A DNA stretch of 36,927 nucleotides, from positions 1 through 36,927 of the forward strand of contig UQCV01000014.1 of NCBI GenBank assembly GCA_900539665.1, written 5' to 3'. The translations under genes and the position numbers were made by a program. This document shows positions 33,018 through 36,927 of the stretch, piece by piece; the stretch's first letter is position 1, and each line of letters starts with the position of its first letter. A model generated the notes under the pieces. That model ran no database searches. It was not told the DNA's origin and saw only the letters and a list, made by a program, of their open reading frames with translations. The DNA is from an uncultured Succinivibrionaceae bacterium. Its GTDB lineage: Bacteria; Pseudomonadota; Gammaproteobacteria; Enterobacterales; Succinivibrionaceae.

Positions 33018-33108
33018 CAAAGACCAAAGACCAAAGACCAAAGGTCAAAGGTCAAAGGTCAAAAGTCAAAAGTCAAAAGTCAAAAGTCAAAAGTCAAAAG
33101 TCAAAAGT
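33018..33108. repeat. Heptanucleotide tandem repeat, 13 units in three homogeneous blocks
   Basis: CAAAGAC occurs three times, then CAAAGGT three times, then CAAAAGT seven times, without interruption; a decayed unit follows. The frame running through it (33005-33247, KVKSQKS-type units) starts at a GTG without a ribosome binding site and is probably not a gene. Confidence 0.95.
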
Positions 33109-33181
33109 CAAAAACTTAGCTGTGTTAAACCATGTTCGGACATACTCGGACAAAAAAACTAAACTCGCCAAGCTCAAAAAT

Positions 33182-33217
33182 AACCTCCGGTCCTGTTTTA
33201 ACAGAGGAACGGAGGTT
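33182..33217. terminator. Terminator, mainly for lrgB (minus strand)
   Basis: AACCTCCG and CGGAGGTT form a perfect 8-bp outer stem with inner TCCT/AGGA pairing. On the minus strand the stem is followed by ATTTTTG; on the plus strand by CATAATTTTT. Confidence 0.75.
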
Positions 33218-33279
33218 CATAATTTTTCTGTGGCTAGCAGTTATTAGAGTTAGTTGTAACTGTGGCTGTCGTTGTGTGT

Positions 33280-34026
33280 TTACTTAAAGAGCTCATCAAG
33301 TAAGTTAAAGACGATAAATAGCGGGGTTGCTAAGAAGGTGGTTAAAATACCGCACACGATAAGGCTTAATGAAGAGTAAGCGCCTTCAGTTTCCCCATGT
33401 TCGTTAGCAGCACTAGTCCCAACGGCGTGCGCTGCTGCGCCCATCGCTAAACCTTGAGCTTTTTTGTTTCTAATATGGAAGAGCTTCATTAATGGGAAGC
33501 CGATAACCGCCCCTAAAATCCCTACACAACATACGATACATGCAGTGATAGAGGCAATCCCACCCATACGGGAGGCTACGTCCATTGCGAGCGGGGTAGT
33601 GATAGAACGGGCCCCGATGGTTGGAATCATTTGTGGCTTAACCCCTAAGAGGTGGCAACTAATATACGCAATGAAGAAGCTAATGATAATAGAGAGCAGG
33701 CAGCAAATGAGAATAGGTACAGCCTGAGCTTTAATCATACGGTACTTGAGATAAAGCGGAATAGCCAAGCTTACTACCGCTGGGCCTAAAAGATTACTTA
33801 TGATGGAAGCACCATCTTCATAAGCTTTAGGATCACTACCAGTTAACAGAATGAGACCGATGATAATCAACATTGGAATGAGCAATGGATTTAACAAAGC
33901 CCAATTAGTTTTACCCTGAAGGTAACGAACAAAGATGTATAAAAATACGGTCAGCGGTAAAGCTACTAAATAGATTACAGGGCAAGCGGCTAAAAAGTCC
34001 CAGCCTTGCTTTAAGAGTTCTTGCAT
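33280..34026 (-). CDS. lrgB: LrgB/CidB-family membrane protein
   Basis: A 248-residue integral membrane protein with seven to eight helices. LrgB-family features are LLGPAVVSLAIPLYLKYR, GARSITTPLAMDVASRMGG and GLAMGAAAHAVGTSAANEHGETEGAYSSL, the last two being the most conserved stretches. Length fits the 230-250 range (YohK of E. coli, 231). The start codon overlaps the lrgA stop by one base (TAATG), so the two are translationally coupled. LrgAB/CidAB were named as holin/antiholin-like; related systems are now linked to pyruvate and small-organic-acid export or uptake. Direction of effect is not predictable here. A terminator lies at 33182-33217. Confidence 0.9.
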   Translation of the reverse strand: MQELLKQGWDFLAACPVIYLVALPLTVFLYIFVRYLQGKTNWALLNPLLIPMLIIIGLILLTGSDPKAYEDGASIISNLLGPAVVSLAIPLYLKYRMIKAQAVPILICCLLSIIISFFIAYISCHLLGVKPQMIPTIGARSITTPLAMDVASRMGGIASITACIVCCVGILGAVIGFPLMKLFHIRNKKAQGLAMGAAAHAVGTSAANEHGETEGAYSSLSLIVCGILTTFLATPLFIVFNLLDELFK

Positions 34027-34505
34027 TATAAATCACCTCCGTTAGCACAAGTGGTCTTTAGTTCTTTTGGTTGAGCGCGCTTGATCACTCGGATATGCCC
34101 AGCACGACGATAAACTGTTTTCCGGTGTTTACGTTCGTCAGGTGTTTCTGCCATATGCTGAAAAGCTCGTCCCACTACCAGGATAATAAAAACAATCCCT
34201 AAAAACACGTTAAGTAAAATAACGGTAGCAGATTGAAATACTTCATTTAAGAAGGAAACCATGCCTACTGCTGCCGGGATAAATAAGAAGGCCATATGCT
34301 TCATTAAAAGATTACCCGCGGGAGTAATCCACTCAAGCTTTAAGATCTTGGTTTGCAACAGTAAAAATAAAATTACAAGCCCAATAATACTTTCGGGGAA
34401 AGTAAAAGGAAGATGAGCTGCAATTAAACGCCCTAAGAGTAAGCAACCGTAAATAAGGCCGCAGCTTATGATGAAGGCCGAAGTGTTTTTAACAAGTGTA
34501 CGCAT
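34026..34505 (-). CDS. lrgA: LrgA/CidA-family membrane protein
   Basis: A 159-residue protein with four helices: SAFIISCGLIYGCLLLGRLIA, SIIGLVILFLLLQTKI, LMKHMAFLFIPAAVGMVSF and ILLNVFLGIVFIILVVG. The segments FPESIIGLVILFLLL and FIPAAVGMV are typical of CidA/LrgA. The hydrophilic basic tail of about 40 residues after helix 4 is longer than usual (YohJ of E. coli has 132 residues). Start set at ATG 34505, with AGGTG 8 bases upstream, rather than GTG 34514. First gene of the lrgAB pair; a CRP-like site is centred about 160 bp upstream. Confidence 0.88.
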   Translation of the reverse strand: MRTLVKNTSAFIISCGLIYGCLLLGRLIAAHLPFTFPESIIGLVILFLLLQTKILKLEWITPAGNLLMKHMAFLFIPAAVGMVSFLNEVFQSATVILLNVFLGIVFIILVVGRAFQHMAETPDERKHRKTVYRRAGHIRVIKRAQPKELKTTCANGGDL

Positions 34506-34656
34506 AGGAAACACACCTAGAGATTAAGGTTTAGTTATAGCCATGACACCAACTTTCACCGTAGGGGGTTATTTATAAGATTTGGGTAAGGTCATTATAA
34601 ATGGCATTACCGAACGCCTCTAACTCTAATCGCGAATGATGTTATGACTAGGTAAA

Positions 34657-34672
34657 TTTGACACAGGTCACA
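34657..34672. promoter_or_regulatory. CRP-like binding site
   Basis: TTTGA-N6-TCACA, flanked by AAA and TTA, matches the E. coli CRP consensus TGTGA-N6-TCACA at nine of ten core positions. It could regulate lrgAB, the GH36 gene, or both. Confidence 0.5.
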
Positions 34673-34756
34673 TTATAGCGGAAAGCCAGAGACTTGTTAA
34701 TTATTCTGTTGTAAAGCGTAGTTTTACTTAGTTTATGTGTGTTTTAAAGAAAAAAA

Positions 34757-34769
34757 TGTAAACGTTACA
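34757..34769. promoter_or_regulatory. LacI/GalR-type operator
   Basis: TGTAAACGTTACA has TGTAA and TTACA half-sites around an ACG centre, the pattern bound by many LacI/GalR sugar regulators. It is 307 bp upstream of the GH36 gene. No such regulator is encoded in the window. Confidence 0.45.
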
Positions 34770-35075
34770 TGTGGACACCGCAAAGCTTAGAATTTTGTAG
34801 AGCGAAGTTAAACCTATTAGACCTTGGCCATAAAATATGGCGTATCTCCATGTATACTTAGATGGTAAGTGCAACTTTACAAATTTCGAACTCAATTGTT
34901 TCGAAAATTAGGAACTCAATTTTTTGTTAAGGTTTTATCGGTTTTTGGTCTAATTAGGTCAACCCTAAGCTTTAGGCGCTAGCTACGTTATATCTAAGCT
35001 ACTAGGCCGTATAACCTAAATACGTTTAATCACTTTATTTTAAACTTGAATTTTTTGCCACCAAAGGAGCAATAG

Positions 35076-36797
35076 ATGAATCGTCAAAAAGCTGTACCAC
35101 TTGCACAATTCTTCGTGAATGACCTACATAGCATTCGGGAATATTGTCGCCATTTAGGTGATTTACACCATGTAACTACAAATGTGGAAGCTACAAGTGA
35201 AGCTACAAGTGAAGCTAATAAAGCTGCGCCATCTCAGGTTAAAGTGGTGGAAACCCAGTTAGTAATGCATAACGACGCGAGTGAGCCTGCTTGTTTTAGG
35301 GAAGTAACTTTATTCAATATTAAGCTTAAAGCTGCAAGTCCTATTTATATGGAAGGCTATCAAATGCTTTCTCAAACTACCGGCACCGTAGCGCAACCGG
35401 TAGCTATTGGGCGTATTGATGAAATTAGAGATTACTCCTTGTACCAAGGAAGCAAGGGAGCAGTTTGTGGCTCTAACCTTTTTATGGTGAAAGAAGGTGG
35501 GTTGTGGTACCTCATCGGGGCTACTTCGGCATTTAGAACTGATATTCAATTTCAATTAAAAGACGAAGAACTACAAGTACTTTGGGATTTAAATGGCACG
35601 AACTTAGATGGTAACTGTTCTTATGAAAGCGACTACATTGCTTTTATTAGTGGTCCTGAAAGAAGTGAAGTTTTAGCGGCGATGGCTAAGTTGATTAATA
35701 GTCATCACCCACAAAGATTAAGTTCAAGAAAAACCGGTTGGTGTTCTTGGTATTGCTATTACGCTGATATTACAGAAAGCATTGTGCGTCAAAACCTCGA
35801 TCTTATGGTTAAGGATTTTCCGGAACCAGCTGATCTAGAGTATGTTCAAATTGACGACGGTTATCAAACCGCCATGGGCGATTGGTTAAGTGAATCCAAT
35901 AAATTTGAAAGTGGGCTTAAAAAGCTGTGCGCAGATATTAAAGCTAAAGGCCGAAAACCTGCAATTTGGTTGGCTCCTTTTATCGCTGACGGTAATTCTG
36001 AAGTCTTTAAGCAACATCCATCTTGGTTTATTCATGATGCTAACGGCCAACCGGTTGAAGCGGGGAATTTAACTTACGGGGGCTGGCGTTGCACTCCGTG
36101 GTATTTGCTCGATATGACCCAAAATGAAGTACGTAGTCGTATTAAGCATGTATGTGAGGTGATGCGCCGTGACTATGGTATTGATTACTTTAAACTTGAT
36201 GCTTGTTATTGGGGTGCGATTCGCGGTCTTAAATATAGACATGAAGTAACGGCAATTGCGCACTATAGATTAGGGCTATCAGCCATCCGTCAAGGCGCAG
36301 GAGAAGATGCTTATCTTTTAGGGTGTAATGCTCCATTTTGGCCGTCCTTTGGGTTGGTTGAAGCTCAGCGTGTTACTGATGATGTTGATAGAACTCCTGA
36401 AAGAGTACGTCAAATTAGCCGTGAGTTTAGATATCGTGCTTGGATGGGGGAAACTTTGTGGCAAAACGACGTCGATTGTTTAGTCACTAGACCATTACCA
36501 GGTGGGCAGGATTTAGCACCAGGCTTTTTCAGAATTCTATTAGGGTTAGCTCTCACCGCTGCAGGTCCTGTCTTGATTGGGGATGACATGGCTAGAGTTT
36601 GTTTAACTAACGGATTAGTTGATGCTCGAGGAAGTGGAGCCCAGTTAACGGTTCTTGATGCCTTGCAACGTAAGGTGGCAGCTCCGGCGCGCTTTACCGG
36701 CGATAACTTAGATACTGCCTGGCTTAAACTTACAACAGGGGCTGAGTGGAAGCTTACTTTTACCGATGATGATGTAATCGCCGAAAAGTTAAGCTAA
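35076..36797 (+). CDS. GH36-type alpha-galactosidase
   Basis: A 573-residue glycoside hydrolase of clan GH-D, most like GH36, which releases alpha-linked galactose from raffinose-type sugars. After an N-terminal beta-rich domain (to about 220) comes the barrel: GWCSWYCYYADIT, YVQIDDGYQTAMGDW, KPAIWLAPFIADGNSEVF, nucleophile D375 in YFKLDACYWGA, and the acid/base candidate D436 in QRVTDDVDRTPERV. LWQNDVDCL and ALTAAGPVLIGDDM are further family features. There is no signal peptide, so it acts in the cytoplasm. The protein is shorter than typical 700-residue GH36 enzymes, with a small C-terminal domain. Residues 39-49 contain a short ATSEATSEA repeat. ATG 35076 follows AAAGGAG. No transporter gene is adjacent. 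Confidence 0.87.
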   Translation: MNRQKAVPLAQFFVNDLHSIREYCRHLGDLHHVTTNVEATSEATSEANKAAPSQVKVVETQLVMHNDASEPACFREVTLFNIKLKAASPIYMEGYQMLSQTTGTVAQPVAIGRIDEIRDYSLYQGSKGAVCGSNLFMVKEGGLWYLIGATSAFRTDIQFQLKDEELQVLWDLNGTNLDGNCSYESDYIAFISGPERSEVLAAMAKLINSHHPQRLSSRKTGWCSWYCYYADITESIVRQNLDLMVKDFPEPADLEYVQIDDGYQTAMGDWLSESNKFESGLKKLCADIKAKGRKPAIWLAPFIADGNSEVFKQHPSWFIHDANGQPVEAGNLTYGGWRCTPWYLLDMTQNEVRSRIKHVCEVMRRDYGIDYFKLDACYWGAIRGLKYRHEVTAIAHYRLGLSAIRQGAGEDAYLLGCNAPFWPSFGLVEAQRVTDDVDRTPERVRQISREFRYRAWMGETLWQNDVDCLVTRPLPGGQDLAPGFFRILLGLALTAAGPVLIGDDMARVCLTNGLVDARGSGAQLTVLDALQRKVAAPARFTGDNLDTAWLKLTTGAEWKLTFTDDDVIAEKLS

Positions 36798-36802
36798 GTT
36801 AA

Positions 36803-36839
36803 CCAAATCTTGCATCAGTTTCGTAACAAGATTGGTTTT
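36803..36839 (+). terminator. Terminator of the GH36 gene
   Basis: CCAAATCTTG pairs with CAAGATTGG (one bulged A) around a 14-base loop, followed by TTTT. A second perfect hairpin, AACCCCCA/TGGGGGTT (36840-36862), follows at once and may serve a convergent gene. Confidence 0.65.
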
Positions 36840-36873
36840 AACCCCCACGTTAGGTGGGGGTTGTTATTTGGGG

Positions 36874-36927
36874 TTAGATTGGTTCTATAATTTCCATTAG
36901 TTCATCTACTGAATTTATTTCGTCCAA
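36874..36927 (-). CDS. Possible 3' end of a minus-strand gene (runs off the window)
   Basis: On the minus strand the last 17 codons read LDEINSVDELMEIIEPI and end in TAA at 36874. A hairpin lies just downstream, as expected at a convergent gene end. The segment is too short to identify. Confidence 0.4.
   Translation of the reverse strand: MDEINSVDELMEIIEPI

Larger units (their letters stand above)
34515..35075. other. 560-bp divergent intergenic region (lrgAB / GH36 gene)
   Basis: No gene is seen. It contains a CRP-like site (34657-34672), a LacI-type operator (34757-34769), a GCCATA/TATGGC hairpin (34827-34841) and two GAACTCAATT direct repeats (34888 and 34912). A TATACT at 34853-34858 may be a -10 for the plus strand; no good -35 is seen. 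Confidence 0.55.

Noticed and set aside
33018..33108. CRISPR array candidate
   Set aside because: Units are 7 bp, directly abutting and without spacers, so it is a simple tandem repeat.
33005..33247. 80-residue lysine-rich frame through the heptamer repeat
   Set aside because: GTG start without a ribosome binding site; composition is entirely dictated by the tandem repeat, which lies between two terminators.
36840..36862. A third IS605-type end hairpin (CCCCCA...TGGGGG)
   Set aside because: The stem resembles the element's right hairpin, but the flanking GGATGTCAC and omega-RNA sequence are absent; more likely a terminator between convergent genes.

Overview
The window looks like chromosome of an AT-rich gammaproteobacterium, most likely a Succinivibrionaceae-type gut anaerobe (an inference). 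It carries a short 95-residue L25, a gammaproteobacterial-type 4.5S SRP RNA, TopA, SohB, PutP, a SET-type sugar exporter, CvfB and LrgAB, with long AT-rich gaps and several GTG starts. No rRNA or tRNA was recognised.

Layout. Bases 1-5566: the 3' end of a PD-(D/E)XK gene, a CstA-family transporter, rplY, a CvfB-like S1 protein, a small unknown gene and an 850-bp gap full of hairpins. Bases 5567-12428: a sugar-efflux MFS protein, a non-autonomous IS200/IS605 element with an orphan omega-type RNA, sohB with a long linker, and topA with a lysine-rich repeat tail. Bases 12429-16270: putP, an unknown membrane protein, a small RBS-supported ORF and a 55-bp scar of the same IS605-type element. Bases 16271-18684: HAD phosphatase and a degenerate AAA-ATPase-like gene (minus strand), then ffs. 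Bases 19075-22379: an SPFH/SHOCT protein, an unknown membrane protein and a zinc-ribbon membrane protein resembling the B. subtilis YdjI/YdjG module. Bases 22508-25198: a Ca2+-type P-ATPase.

Bases 25382-29203 are an accessory island: a wrecked IS256-family transposase and matching terminal inverted repeats enclose a BsuBI/PstI-like restriction-modification operon (HTH regulator, methylase, endonuclease) whose endonuclease is split by a frameshift at a T run. Bases 29624-32795: a gtrB / gtrA / GT-C mannosyltransferase-like set for surface glycosylation. Bases 33280-34505: lrgBA on the minus strand. Bases 35076-36797: a GH36 alpha-galactosidase-type enzyme behind CRP-like and LacI-type operator sequences. 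The last 54 bases may be the end of a minus-strand gene.

Most promising observations: the orphan omega-RNA mini-element with its own promoter, guide and following terminator; the IS256-bounded R-M cassette; the frameshifted endonuclease at a slippery heptamer; and the ATPase that has lost both its Walker B glutamate and its nuclease domain.
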